From assembly GCA_945865355.1 (NCBI GenBank), contig CAMBDN010000001.1, positions 1 to 46,086 on the forward strand: a DNA stretch of 46,086 nt, read 5' to 3'. Shown here piece after piece: positions 16,858-26,300 of this stretch. How positions within the stretch are numbered: position 1 is the first letter of the stretch; the number at the start of each line of letters is the position of its first letter. The position numbers and the translations under genes were made by a program. A model generated the notes under the pieces. The model did no database searches. It saw only the letters and a program-made list of their open reading frames with translations, and was not told the DNA's origin. Source of the stretch: Legionella genomosp. 1 (lineage in GTDB: Bacteria > Pseudomonadota > Gammaproteobacteria > Legionellales > Legionellaceae).

Positions 16858-17850
16858 TTACTCATGCGCGGTTCCTAAATACCGCATCATTACCATCGTT
16901 GCTAAAAGGAGTGCTGCTACACCATTGTGCATAACCGCAACCCATAAAGGTAGCAAATACACGACGTTAGCTACACCTAGAGCAAATTGAAAGAGAACAA
17001 AAATTACAGCGAGCAAGGCTACCATTCGCAACCTTTTTTCCCTGCCACGCAACAGGAGCAATATCGACAAAATCAGCACATAGCTTGCCACTATCACGGC
17101 GCCTATGCGATGGATAAATTGAATGGTCATCCTGACGTCTTGATCAAGAACCCCACCTTGATAATTAGCCCCTACTGGAGAAAGCAAATTAAACCCTTGA
17201 TATAAATGAAGTGCTGGCATCCATTGTCCATTGCATCGTGGAAAACCGATACAAGCAACGCCTGCATAATTGGAGCTAACCCAACCACCCAAAGCAATTT
17301 GGAAAAAAACGAGCGCTATACCAAGACCGATCCAAAACCGCCATTGCGGAAGGCTTTGCTGCACACTAACACTCAGTTGCATACGGAAGTAACAAAGACT
17401 TGCAAAAATTAGCATGCCACCTAATAAATGTCCCATCACCACCACGGGCAATAATTTTAAGGTAACCGTCCACATCCCTAATGCTGCTTGCAACAAAACC
17501 AATACCATCAACACCAATGGCAATTGCCAGGGAAGGCGCGTACCCTTCTTACGAAACCACAAGACACTCCAACCGATTAATATGATCAAAAAAGCCAACG
17601 TCCCAGCCGCATATCGATGCGCCATTTCAGTCCAAGCTTTGCGTGTTTCAATAGGAATGAGAGGATATTGGCTTTGTGCATGACTCAGTTCGTTTTTGGC
17701 CGTAGGCAAGACCATATGCCCATAGCAACCAGGCCAGTCCGGACAGCCTAGTCCTGCACCAGTAAGCCGTGTATAAGCACCCAGGACAACAACAAACAAG
17801 GCTAAAACAATGGCTGCAGTTGCTACAAATCGCAATGATTTTAATGACAT
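16858..17850 (-). CDS. ctaA: Heme A synthase (COX15/CtaA)
   Basis: A 330-residue integral membrane enzyme that converts heme O to heme A by oxidising a methyl group. Visible features: VVLGAYTRLTGAGLGCPDWPGCYG at the N-terminus, the heme-ligand histidine in EMAHRYAAGTL, HLLGGMLIFASLCYF, a second half repeating the layout (WVSSNYAGVACIGFPRCNG, then FIHRIGAVIVASY) and VMHNGVAALLL. Two paired-cysteine loops are present (CPDWPGC and CIGFPRC). It lies four bases downstream of the unknown thioredoxin-like gene and upstream of ctaB. Confidence 0.94.
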   Translation of the reverse strand: MSLKSLRFVATAAIVLALFVVVLGAYTRLTGAGLGCPDWPGCYGHMVLPTAKNELSHAQSQYPLIPIETRKAWTEMAHRYAAGTLAFLIILIGWSVLWFRKKGTRLPWQLPLVLMVLVLLQAALGMWTVTLKLLPVVVMGHLLGGMLIFASLCYFRMQLSVSVQQSLPQWRFWIGLGIALVFFQIALGGWVSSNYAGVACIGFPRCNGQWMPALHLYQGFNLLSPVGANYQGGVLDQDVRMTIQFIHRIGAVIVASYVLILSILLLLRGREKRLRMVALLAVIFVLFQFALGVANVVYLLPLWVAVMHNGVAALLLATMVMMRYLGTAHE

Positions 17851-17854
17851 AAGT

Positions 17855-18475
17855 CTATTTGCTCGTCGTTTTTGTTGTATTTAACAACTGTTTAATATCA
17901 TGAAAAATATCATCGGGCTTGGTGGTTGGTGAGTAAGCAAGCACCAAATAGTTTTCTGAGTTTGCAATAAAAATTTCAAGATGATTTTTCAGTGCCGACA
18001 CATGCTCACTCGCACCAGCGGGCAATTGCAAGACATTAATGTCTTGATCGCGCAAAGTATTTGCTACATTCACAGGTAATTCTGGCGCTGTAGGACCTAG
18101 CAACAAAAGTGGCATGACCTCATATAAACGACGACCTAGGGCCAAACGAATACGCGCCATCTTATCTAATTGTTCAAGACAACTTTTTTCACAGGCCGCA
18201 GGGCTCCACAGCACCAACTGCCATTTGGATTTGATATTTAATCCAAGTGGCTTTTCCCTTTTAATCTCCTGGCCTTTACCCGTGGATACTGAAGCTAACT
18301 TCGATTGCTCCAAATGCGTTAATAATACAGGCGGATCCAGCAATACGCCCCTATTCGTGAAGGCATCCCCTAGCCAATGAGGATGATTATAAAAAAAATA
18401 GGCTGATATACCAGGGGCTGCAAACACCAAAGCCAATAGTACCAAAACAAAATAATTACGCAGACCTGTTTTCAT
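17855..18475 (-). CDS. Membrane-anchored Sco-like protein of the oxidase assembly operon
   Basis: A 206-residue protein with one N-terminal membrane segment (residues 8-28) and a periplasmic domain containing WQLVLWSPAACEKSCLEQLDKM, a CxxxC pair placed like the copper-binding cysteines of SCO proteins. The SCO histidine motif is not obvious. A gene of this type sits between the SURF1 gene and ctaA in Pseudomonas (the PA0111 position). Function is unproven; a role in oxidase metal or thiol handling is an inference. It overlaps the SURF1 gene by about 20 bases. Confidence 0.72.
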   Translation of the reverse strand: MKTGLRNYFVLVLLALVFAAPGISAYFFYNHPHWLGDAFTNRGVLLDPPVLLTHLEQSKLASVSTGKGQEIKREKPLGLNIKSKWQLVLWSPAACEKSCLEQLDKMARIRLALGRRLYEVMPLLLLGPTAPELPVNVANTLRDQDINVLQLPAGASEHVSALKNHLEIFIANSENYLVLAYSPTTKPDDIFHDIKQLLNTTKTTSK

Positions 18476-19196
18476 GTTTTTTCTTAGTTCTTATATTCAA
18501 CGCAATAAATAAAATTAAAATGACCAACGCCATTGCAAACCACTGCAGCGCATACGCATAATGACGCATTGGCGGCATAGCAACAATCGACCAGTCACGT
18601 ATATATCCACCTGCTTCATGGTCGCCGAGGCGAATAATAAACGGATAGACTGATTTATGCAAAACTTGGCTGATTAATTGAGTGTCGATTAGTTCTACAA
18701 CAGCTAAATCCTTTCGTTTTTCTTCAATAACTTGCCCTAATACCCAGTTTTTTTCCGATGGATAATAAACACTACCCACAATATTAACCCTACCTACAGG
18801 GGCATTCGTTATGGGTAATATCTGCCTTGATACATCCCCTGCTATCCAACCGCGGTCCACTAATACAACCTGGCCATTAACCAGGAGTATGGGTGATATC
18901 ACATGGTAACCAAATTGGTGCTGATAATGCTGATTGTCATGCAACAGTACCTTAGGAAGAAAATGTCCTTGAACCTTTATCTGTTGATATTGCTTGGGTA
19001 ATTTGCTACTGGCTTGCCACAAAATCGGCGTCTGTTTTGCAAGTTCACGATGAGATGATAGCATGTGTTTTTTTTCATCAGCCCGCTGTAATTGCCAGAA
19101 ACCCAAGCGGGTAAATAATAGTATCATTAAAACCGCTAACAGACTTATTCCCCAACTCGGGGTGAAACGGGCGTTAAAACAAGTTAAACTAGGCAT
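18456..19196 (-). CDS. SURF1 family cytochrome oxidase assembly protein
   Basis: A 246-residue protein with the SURF1 layout: an N-terminal membrane helix (SLLAVLMILLFTRLGFWQLQ), the conserved LGFWQLQRADEK, a periplasmic domain with GYHVISPILLVNGQVVLVDR and GWIAG, and a C-terminal helix in HYAYALQWFAMALVILILF. SURF1 helps insert heme A into oxidase subunit I. It is the first gene of the leftward operon SURF1, Sco-like, ctaA, ctaB, sco. The start has a GAAGAG site upstream, and a divergent small membrane protein gene faces it. Confidence 0.9.
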   Translation of the reverse strand: MPSLTCFNARFTPSWGISLLAVLMILLFTRLGFWQLQRADEKKHMLSSHRELAKQTPILWQASSKLPKQYQQIKVQGHFLPKVLLHDNQHYQHQFGYHVISPILLVNGQVVLVDRGWIAGDVSRQILPITNAPVGRVNIVGSVYYPSEKNWVLGQVIEEKRKDLAVVELIDTQLISQVLHKSVYPFIIRLGDHEAGGYIRDWSIVAMPPMRHYAYALQWFAMALVILILFIALNIRTKKKHENRSA

Positions 19197-19268
19197 ATTT
19201 CTCTTCTAGTAAAGGCTCTGTTTCCCATAGAGAAACGTTCTTCAATTGCAATAATGGGAGTATAACAA

Positions 19269-19472
19269 ATGTTAATCAAAATCATCGTTTTTATTGCTAT
19301 GATGATCATTCTCATTTCTTTAGCCACTGGACTGATTTTTCTAGTTCGTGACGAAGGGAAAACCAAACGTACGGTCACATCATTGACTGTGCGGATAGGT
19401 GTATCAGTAGCCCTGTTTATTTTTTTAATTTTGGCCTTCAGTCTTGATTGGATACAACCGCATCCACTCTGA
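19269..19472 (+). CDS. Twin transmembrane protein (DUF2909 type)
   Basis: A 67-residue membrane protein with two hydrophobic helices (residues about 2-25 and 45-62) joined by a charged loop (RDEGKTKRTVTSLTVR). The layout, length and position beside the SURF1 gene match the DUF2909 proteins of oxidase clusters (the PA0109 position in Pseudomonas). Here it is divergent from SURF1, whereas subunit III usually precedes it; no subunit III is present. An ATG with GGGAG upstream supports the start. Confidence 0.78.
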   Translation: MLIKIIVFIAMMIILISLATGLIFLVRDEGKTKRTVTSLTVRIGVSVALFIFLILAFSLDWIQPHPL

Positions 19473-19500
19473 TCAAATAATAAATACCTAGGAATTCAAG

Positions 19501-19650
19501 ATGATAACATTCAATTTTTTACTTTATTTTCTTGTTGGTGTGCAATTGGTCTTTAGGCCCAATCAATTCATTAAATGGCAGTTGCTTTGTTGTCTAATAT
19601 TTACTTTTGTTCGATTTAATTTTCAAATTAATGTCTGGAATTTGGTATGA
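19501..19650 (+). CDS. Candidate 49-residue membrane protein coupled to dsbB
   Basis: The ATG at 19501 is preceded by AGGAATTCAAG, an acceptable ribosome site. It opens a 49-codon frame (MITFNFLLYFLVGVQLVFRP onwards) whose TGA overlaps the dsbB ATG (ATGA). The product is hydrophobic with two short candidate membrane stretches (FLLYFLVGVQLVF and LLCCLIFTFV). I know no family for it. Either it is a real small membrane protein, or a leader whose translation feeds ribosomes into dsbB, which has a weak site of its own. The AT-rich DNA makes a chance frame possible. Confidence 0.45.
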   Translation: MITFNFLLYFLVGVQLVFRPNQFIKWQLLCCLIFTFVRFNFQINVWNLV

Positions 19651-20201
19651 ATCAAATTAAATTTCATAAGTTGGGGAATATTTTAGGACTTATCTTTATT
19701 TGCGTGATATTGACCATTGCATTCTACGCGCAATTGAACCGGCATGATCTGCCCTGTCCGCTCTGTTTATTGCAACGTTTGTGCTTTATTGCCGTCGGCT
19801 TGTCGATGTGTTTAAATCTGAAAGAGGGTATCAAAACATCCCACTATGGCATCATGATACTCGCTGCCATCATCGGACTTACCATTGCACTAAGACAAAT
19901 CTCTTTACATCTGGCACCTTACGATCTTGGATATGGCCAATTATTCTTAGGTTTTCATATGTATGTATGGTCTGCTATTGTCTTTACATTTATGATTGGG
20001 CTGATAGGTGTTGCCATGCTCTTCGAAAAAGGCTTCTCCGACAGCAAACCGCTACTCAGTCGTTGGCAATTGACCCTAATGATTATCTTTCTCTTCTTGA
20101 TTCTTGCCAATGGAGTCAGTACATTTGTTGAATGTGGAGCTTTAGTTTGTCCAGAAAATCCTGTCCAGAATCTGCTGAATGCAGCCACCGGTTTGAAATA
20201 G
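19647..20201 (+). CDS. dsbB: Disulfide bond formation protein B
   Basis: A 184-residue inner-membrane protein with four main hydrophobic helices. The first periplasmic loop has the redox pair Cys37-Cys40 (HDLPCPLCLLQRLCF) and the second loop the pair in VECGALVCPENP. DsbB re-oxidises DsbA and passes electrons to ubiquinone. The C-terminal helix is followed by the second cysteine loop close to the end, a shorter layout than E. coli DsbB and typical of DsbB-like proteins of other proteobacteria. It is followed by a periplasmic protein gene 10 bases downstream. Confidence 0.92.
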   Translation: MNQIKFHKLGNILGLIFICVILTIAFYAQLNRHDLPCPLCLLQRLCFIAVGLSMCLNLKEGIKTSHYGIMILAAIIGLTIALRQISLHLAPYDLGYGQLFLGFHMYVWSAIVFTFMIGLIGVAMLFEKGFSDSKPLLSRWQLTLMIIFLFLILANGVSTFVECGALVCPENPVQNLLNAATGLK

Positions 20202-20211
20202 AGGCCTAATT

Positions 20212-20664
20212 ATGCGTTTTTTTGTATGTTTAATTTTAACAATATCGTCTCATTTATATGCTGATACGATCGATCACTTCATGAACATTGCCAATAACAT
20301 CCCGCAAATGGAGATGAAAGCCGATCCCCAATCGCAAGCTTGGGCGCGCTCTGCTCGAACCGTACTCATTTTAACAAGTGATAGCATCGCCGAAACACTT
20401 ACGCTTGCCAACGAAACAGCAAGTCAGCAAGGCAGTCCGTTATTTTGCCTCCCTGCCGGTACACAATTAGTTGCAACCAGCCTAAACGACCTTATCCAAC
20501 AAACTTACAAGGAAAGCTCCAGTCAGCAAAGTGATAAGGATAAAATGACCGTGTCCCAAGTTGCCTTGTTGGGACTAAAAAAGCAATACCCTTGCCAACA
20601 ACAACCCGCTGCGAATAAGGCCCCGGTAATGACAGGCGCTTGGCAAAATGAACCGGTAAAATAG
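20212..20664 (+). CDS. Rap1a/Tai-like periplasmic protein
   Basis: A 150-residue protein with a signal peptide (MRFFVCLILTISSHLYA, cleavage after YA). The mature chain contains FCLPAGTQLVATSLNDLIQQ, then SQVALLGLKKQYPC, where two cysteines frame the region. This FCLP to YPC pattern resembles the Rap1a/Tai domain, known from immunity proteins to type VI amidase toxins but also found in proteins of unknown role. No toxin gene is adjacent, so immunity is not claimed. It is probably co-transcribed with dsbB, which could oxidise its disulfide through DsbA. Confidence 0.65.
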   Translation: MRFFVCLILTISSHLYADTIDHFMNIANNIPQMEMKADPQSQAWARSARTVLILTSDSIAETLTLANETASQQGSPLFCLPAGTQLVATSLNDLIQQTYKESSSQQSDKDKMTVSQVALLGLKKQYPCQQQPAANKAPVMTGAWQNEPVK

Positions 20665-20670
20665 TTACTA

Positions 20671-21015
20671 CTAACTTTGGCCAAACTCCTCAAATGCTGC
20701 TAAAGCTTCTGCTGCGTACATCATTGACGGTCCACCACCCATATAGATAGCCATACTCAATGTCTCTAACAACTCTTCGCGGCTCGTCTTTAACTTAACC
20801 AAGGTTTGAGCATGAAAACCAATGCAGCCAGGACAACGATTGGCGACGGCTAAAGCCATCGTAATCAACTCTTTAGTTTTCCTATCTAAAGACCCTTCCT
20901 TAAAAACGGCTTGTGACAGCGCCGAAAAACCGGCCATAACGTCTGGTACCTCTTTACGCATTTTCGCCAACTGTGCCGTAATATCTTGTGTCAACTGAAT
21001 GTATTTTTCTGCCAT
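20671..21015 (-). CDS. AhpD-like / carboxymuconolactone decarboxylase family protein
   Basis: About 114 residues. The core LITMALAVANRCPGCIGFHA contains the CxxC-xxxH redox motif of AhpD-like proteins, followed by the glycine-rich IYMGGGPSMMYAAEAL. The lactone decarboxylases proper lack the CxxC, so a thiol-peroxidase or reductase role is more likely; substrates are unknown. The ATG at 21015 is chosen over a TTG at 21024. It is downstream of pncC by 12 bases and ends close to the convergent Rap1a-like gene. Confidence 0.88.
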   Translation of the reverse strand: MAEKYIQLTQDITAQLAKMRKEVPDVMAGFSALSQAVFKEGSLDRKTKELITMALAVANRCPGCIGFHAQTLVKLKTSREELLETLSMAIYMGGGPSMMYAAEALAAFEEFGQS

Positions 21016-21027
21016 GATGTCCAACTC

Positions 21028-21522
21028 CTATGTTAGATAATATTCACAACGCTCAATCAACCCTTCTAGAGCAGCCTGAACCGCTTGTTGACGTATCGCT
21101 GCCCGATCACCCTCAAAAAAATAACATTGCGCGTGCGTCGGCTGCAAATTTCCTGCCCACGCGATCCAAACAGTACCAACCGGTTTTTTAGGAGTCCCGC
21201 CACCAGGGCCTGCTATTCCACTGATAGCTACACTCACGTTAGCATGACTGCAAGCAATGGTACCTTCAGCCATAGCACACACCGTTGCCTCACTAACCGC
21301 ACCCTCTCTAGCAATCATGTCCGCAGGAACAGCTAATACGTCTTCCTTTGCCTCATTGGTATAGGTTACAAATCCCCGATCAAACCATTGCGAACTTCCT
21401 GCAACGTCGGTAATCGTTGCCGCTAGACTCCCGCCAGTACATGATTCCGCAACAGCACAACGTAATTTACGTTGTAGTAACAGTTGGCCTAGTTTTTCTG
21501 CAAGCCCAAAAATCACACTCAT
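21028..21522 (-). CDS. pncC: PncC/CinA C-terminal nicotinamide-nucleotide amidase
   Basis: A 164-residue stand-alone CinA C-terminal domain. The active-site region AVAESCTGGSLAATIT, VTYTNEAKEDVLAV, SEATVCAMAEG and the glycine-rich AISGIAGPGGGTPKKPVGTV are all present. The enzyme deamidates nicotinamide mononucleotide to nicotinic acid mononucleotide in pyridine nucleotide recycling. There is no N-terminal molybdopterin-like domain, as in E. coli PncC. It overlaps the upstream dienelactone-hydrolase gene by four bases. Confidence 0.93.
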   Translation of the reverse strand: MSVIFGLAEKLGQLLLQRKLRCAVAESCTGGSLAATITDVAGSSQWFDRGFVTYTNEAKEDVLAVPADMIAREGAVSEATVCAMAEGTIACSHANVSVAISGIAGPGGGTPKKPVGTVWIAWAGNLQPTHAQCYFFEGDRAAIRQQAVQAALEGLIERCEYYLT

Positions 21523-22232
21523 AAAAACAGTTCATGCAGAAAATCAGTCATTGACTGCCAAGAACGTTGCGCGGCCTTTACGTTATATATCGTTCCTAGC
21601 GTTTTATCATTTGCTGCTGGATTGGTGAAGGCATGTTGGATATGGCCATACATATGAACTTGCCAATCAACATGCGCTTCGGTCATCTCTTGGCAAAATT
21701 CATTGACTTGCGAGGGGGGTACCATTGGATCATCATAACCATGCAAAACCAACATTTTGGCTTTTATTTTATGATTTACAAGCTCCGGTGGCTTTGCTAA
21801 TAAACCATGGAAACTAATGGCTCCTACAATATCTGCACCCTCTCGCGCTAAATCTAAAACACAGAGCCCACCGAAACAAAATCCAATAGCGGCAATACGG
21901 CTATTGTCGACTTCCTCCATCGTCATTAAAACATCCAGCGCCGCACGAATTCGTGCACGTAACAAAGGTCGATCGCTAACCAATGGCTGCATCAACGCTT
22001 TTTTTTCATCTGTTGTTTCACCAAGACGTGCGAGACCATACATATCAAGAGCAAAACCAATATATCCCATCTTCGCTAGAAGCTCCGCTTTTTGACACGC
22101 AAATTCATTTCTTCCCGTCCAATCATGAGCCACTAACACCGCTGGACGTGGTTTATTCTGATCATCGCTGTACGCCAAATAACCGTGTAACTCTTGGTTC
22201 CCATGATGATAGACATAATTTGATGTGTGCAT
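21519..22232 (-). CDS. Dienelactone hydrolase family protein
   Basis: A 237-residue alpha/beta hydrolase. The nucleophile is a cysteine in IGFCFGGLCVLD, followed by the aspartate in LHGYDDPMVPPSQ and the histidine in HIQHAFTNPAAND, making the Cys-Asp-His triad of dienelactone hydrolases. The physiological substrate is unknown; family members hydrolyse lactones and esters. The start at 22232 gives MHTSNYVYHHGNQELHGYLA. It is first of a three-gene leftward operon with pncC and the AhpD-like gene, and divergent from the next hydrolase. Confidence 0.88.
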   Translation of the reverse strand: MHTSNYVYHHGNQELHGYLAYSDDQNKPRPAVLVAHDWTGRNEFACQKAELLAKMGYIGFALDMYGLARLGETTDEKKALMQPLVSDRPLLRARIRAALDVLMTMEEVDNSRIAAIGFCFGGLCVLDLAREGADIVGAISFHGLLAKPPELVNHKIKAKMLVLHGYDDPMVPPSQVNEFCQEMTEAHVDWQVHMYGHIQHAFTNPAANDKTLGTIYNVKAAQRSWQSMTDFLHELFL

Positions 22233-22346
22233 AAAAAATCCCTGTTTATTAACCAGGATCAGTCTAACTTAAATTCAACAATTGAATCTACTTGGTGTTT
22301 TTGTACTATTATAAAATTAATAATACAAATAAGATGGATAGCAATC

Positions 22347-23210
22347 ATGGTGACCAACAATTTTGCTGATATGAAAGATTTTTTACATGCACAATTTTGC
22401 TATCAATTGATCATCACCCCAATGCATTTACCCGTACCGAAACAATATCGCATATTTGCTCGCAGGGCTTGTGAGTACCTAGACAATGAGCGCAGCGAGC
22501 TCTTGCATTTTGAAACTCCCCGACACCATGTCGTCCATCGGTTTTCGCAGATAGGCAATCCACATGCTAAAAAAGTGCTCATTGCACATGGATGGATGTC
22601 GCGAGCAGCCTACATGGCACGATTAATACGCGCGCTACATAAGCAAGGTTATGATGTTTATGCCCTTGATTTTCCGGCCCATGGTGAAGCAAAAGGAGCG
22701 CAACTACCATGGACAGATGCCGTTGCCATTCTTCATCAAATAATCAACCAATTAGGCCCATTCTATGCTGTTATCGGCCATTCCTTTGGTGGTTCAATGC
22801 TGTTAAATACCTTAACGTTATCCACGCAATACCCTGAATTTAAATTAAATAGCGAACCAGAACGGGTCATCTTACTTGCCTCACCAACAAGGATGCGCAC
22901 CCCAGTGACGCTAGTGGCGAGGCAGCTAAAACTCAGTGCGAGATCAATGCTAATGCTGCGTCACGTCTTTCGTGAACAAACGTTTATCAATCTAAACCGC
23001 CTGCATTTTCGCCATTATATTACTCATTCTCAAACGCCTTTTCTGTGTATTCACGGTCAAGATGACAACGCCATTTTGCCTGCAGAATCGATCATATTTT
23101 GCCAAGATTATCCCCATGCCTCCCTATCATTATTACCAGGATTAGATCATATAGGGATTTTGTTAGATGAGCGGGTAGAGCATGCTGTTTGCAAATTTCT
23201 AACCGCTTAA
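22347..23210 (+). CDS. Alpha/beta hydrolase
   Basis: A 287-residue protein with the alpha/beta hydrolase fold: oxyanion segment VLIAHGWMSRAAYMARLI, VYALDFPAHGEAKG, nucleophile elbow VIGHSFGGSML, acid loop CIHGQDDNAILPAES and a C-terminal histidine in LPGLDHIGILLDERV. No signal peptide is visible, so it is probably cytoplasmic; the substrate is unknown. The frame opens earlier at 22227, but the ATG at 22347 with GGA eight bases upstream is the likely start. It lies just upstream of the giant gene, in the same direction, with 94 bases between. Confidence 0.87.
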   Translation: MVTNNFADMKDFLHAQFCYQLIITPMHLPVPKQYRIFARRACEYLDNERSELLHFETPRHHVVHRFSQIGNPHAKKVLIAHGWMSRAAYMARLIRALHKQGYDVYALDFPAHGEAKGAQLPWTDAVAILHQIINQLGPFYAVIGHSFGGSMLLNTLTLSTQYPEFKLNSEPERVILLASPTRMRTPVTLVARQLKLSARSMLMLRHVFREQTFINLNRLHFRHYITHSQTPFLCIHGQDDNAILPAESIIFCQDYPHASLSLLPGLDHIGILLDERVEHAVCKFLTA

Positions 23211-23239
23211 CAAAAATTACGCCCCACCAGCTATTATAT

Positions 23240-23268
23240 TTGTCCGAAAATTTCAATCATGGTACACT
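23240..23268 (+). promoter_or_regulatory. Candidate sigma-70 promoter for the giant gene
   Basis: TTGTCC (23240-23245) and TACACT (23263-23268) are separated by 17 bases and lie about 35 bases before the ATG at 23305. Both hexamers match the consensus in four of six positions. No PmrA-like tandem box is evident in this gap. Confidence 0.35.
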
Positions 23269-23304
23269 GCGCTCATTTTTTTGACATAAAATAGGGCTTT
23301 TTCA

Positions 23305-26300
23305 ATGTACGCCAATCAATATCCTGCTCTCAATAGAACATTTCCTTCCGATAATTTTGAAGTGATTGCTGAAACCATAGAAACCTATTTCAGTGGATTA
23401 TTTGATTTACAACTCATTGAAAATGAAATAAAAGCAAATCATCTCTCCGGAAGTTATATCAATTTTTTTGGTAGAATCATTTCACAATTAAAGCCAGCCC
23501 CTGATAGCGACTTATATACTTGTGAGCAAGTCTGCAGCAAAATCTATTCCATTCTACAAACGGACCAAGGCGTCCGTGAAAGTTTTTTAAATCGGTTGAT
23601 TTTTGTACCCCCGCATAATCATACCGTTTCAACGCAGCTTAGCTTTCAAGAAAAACTAGCAACAGGAAAATTAAAGGTCGCTGAAGCAATAACTTATCTT
23701 GATATGTTACGTATCACCTTTTTTCTCGAGCAATTGCATAGGCGCCGTCACGCTCATAGAAATGAGCCACACAGTGTTGAAGTCATTCACCTTGCAAGTG
23801 CCTCACCCTCAATGCTTGCTGAATTAAAAGCCACTAAGCAAGCATTGATGATCAATCTTAACTTAAATCCCAAAGCCACCCCCAAATGGGCGGTAATTGA
23901 CCTGCGGGATTCCATGACTCCGCAAATCTACTGTGAAACACCACTGTTAGCGAGTGAGCGTAATGAGCTTGAGAGAAAATTAGGTTCCACATTGACGGAT
24001 GTGAGCCCAGGAAAAGCAGATAGCCTGGTTTCTACCGGTTACAGCGCCATTGCCTGGCTCGATCAACACATTACCAAAGGATGGAATTTCGATACTGACG
24101 CTGATTTTAATGTACTGTTTGGCGATTTTGCGTTGACGGTGTTTCGTGCCGATGCTGGCGGAGTTCATTTCAGCTGCGTAGATGACGAATACAATCGATA
24201 TTTCACCGAAGAATTAAAATACATCAATGATTCTCGATATGGCCCCACCCAAGACCCTGCGACAGGTAGCAAACAATGGGGTTCATTTAGTCTATTTAGA
24301 ATGGTTGGTTTTGCTACATTGGATGATATTGAAGGCACACCGATCCCCTATAATGACTTAGCCGCAGTTGTTCACGCGGTAGGCAGTAAAAAATTAAGCA
24401 CCCAGCAATTTGAAGAATACTCAAACCGTGGATTTCGTTCTAAAATCCCTCGGTTCGCACATACCCTAGCTCAATTCGACCACCCCCGTATTTTACAGGA
24501 AGAGGCCGACCGAATAACACTGACGGTTCCAGATACGATCAATTACTACATGCTGAAAAACGAGCATACAACCACATGTATGGAAACAAATACCGATAAT
24601 GGATTGTTTCGATTTATAAAACGTGACCCACGATCATTTTATGTCGAAGCTTCAGAAGAAGACATGGCAACTGCAATGGTGTTAACACTGTTTCGTGCTC
24701 GTGCCAAAAGGCCCGTCCTATCAGTTAATTTACCTCAACGCTTCAATCTAAATGCTGATGAGCAACGTCAGATTGTCAAATTAATGCAAGACAATGCGTT
24801 TGTAACCGAATTGCATATCAATGAAGATAATCCATCCCTGGTTGAACTGAAAGCTGAATTAACCCCGATTTTAGCTAGAAATCGCTGGTTAGCAGCAAAT
24901 AGCTATCTGCCTCCCTTGGTCGATAACTACTGGCATCGGGCAGCAAAATATTGGTTAATTTATCTTAATGAGCATACTGAACTACTTGATGCTAAAGAGG
25001 AGCATCTACTCTTTAAGCGTTGTGTGGAAGAGATGGGCGTCAAAGGACTGCGCGCCGCCTTATCGCATTTGAGCGATCCAGATTTACGCGAACGAATATT
25101 AAGTGTCTATGGCAAAAACCGACCGGCCTTCTATTTAGCGTGTCCACCGAAAGACGTGGGTGCTTGCCTGGGGTTATTAATTGATCACCTCAGTGCAGAA
25201 CATACTTTCCCCTATGCTGAGCTTGGGGTGGCCTTTCAACCCGGGAATGACACCCAATACCTCCGATTGTTGAGTTATGCCAACACAAGACAAGCCTTTG
25301 AAAAGGTGCAACTGACCGATTGCTTGAGACATAAGCACGAATTCGAAATTTTTCTACCCACGCTCATAAAAGAAGCACTCAGGCAACGATGGACAGGGTT
25401 GGTTGTCATTCCTGAGTTAGAAAATGAAAAAACACTGGGTGAGGACAATCGAGCCCTTCGTAGCCTCTACCGCCAATTAAATAATGTGATTTTACACAAT
25501 TGCCATTTAAAGCTGGGTGAAGAGATGGCCGCGCGCATCAAAGATGTGAGCCAATTTGATCACCATGAGCCACACCCAGGTCCCGATGAAGAGGAAAAAA
25601 AGGACGACGACCACAACGCTGCAAAGGGCATACCAGAAGTAAATTTTGCTGAGAACACTGGCCCTTGGCCATTACATCGTGGTGGTGCAGTCCATTTGCA
25701 ACTGCAACAACAACAGGAAATTCAGCAGAATCGCCAAATTCAACAAGAACGTCAAAAAATGCAAATGCAGACGTTGGAAGAAGTCATTACCAGTGATTTG
25801 GTGACCTATGACACGATTGATGCATTGTTAGGCAACTATTTTCAGACCTTTTCCTCTGAGAATGAGTGTCATCCTGTCCGTTACTCTCCTTTGTGGAATA
25901 AAGAACATGAAAGTTTGCTGCAAGGATTTTTCCACACTTGGGTAAATGCTAACCCGCAGGTTTTTGCACCACAGGTGATCCGTTCGATGACCCAGGAAGC
26001 AGCCAAAATGTTGTTGCGTCATCACGTACGGGTAACATCAGGATTGAATCTTGCCAATCTACCCCGAGGATTTTATACCCAAAATGCCAAAGATGGTGGT
26101 TTGATATTATGTTACAACCCAGAAATTGGCTTTGCGTGTGGCTTTAATACCCCGTTAACCCTATTGATGCAGGTGAGCCATCCAAAGGCTAGTGCCTGGG
26201 AAGGTGATTTTCGCATATTTAATGTCGAGAAGTACCTGGAAACCCCCCCACAATTCAATGAAGCGAGTGACTTCCAGAGCTTGGTATTATTTGAAAAATT

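Noticed and set aside
20212..20664. Naming the Rap1a/Tai-like gene as a type VI immunity gene
   Set aside because: No amidase effector or type VI gene is nearby; only domain-level resemblance supports it.
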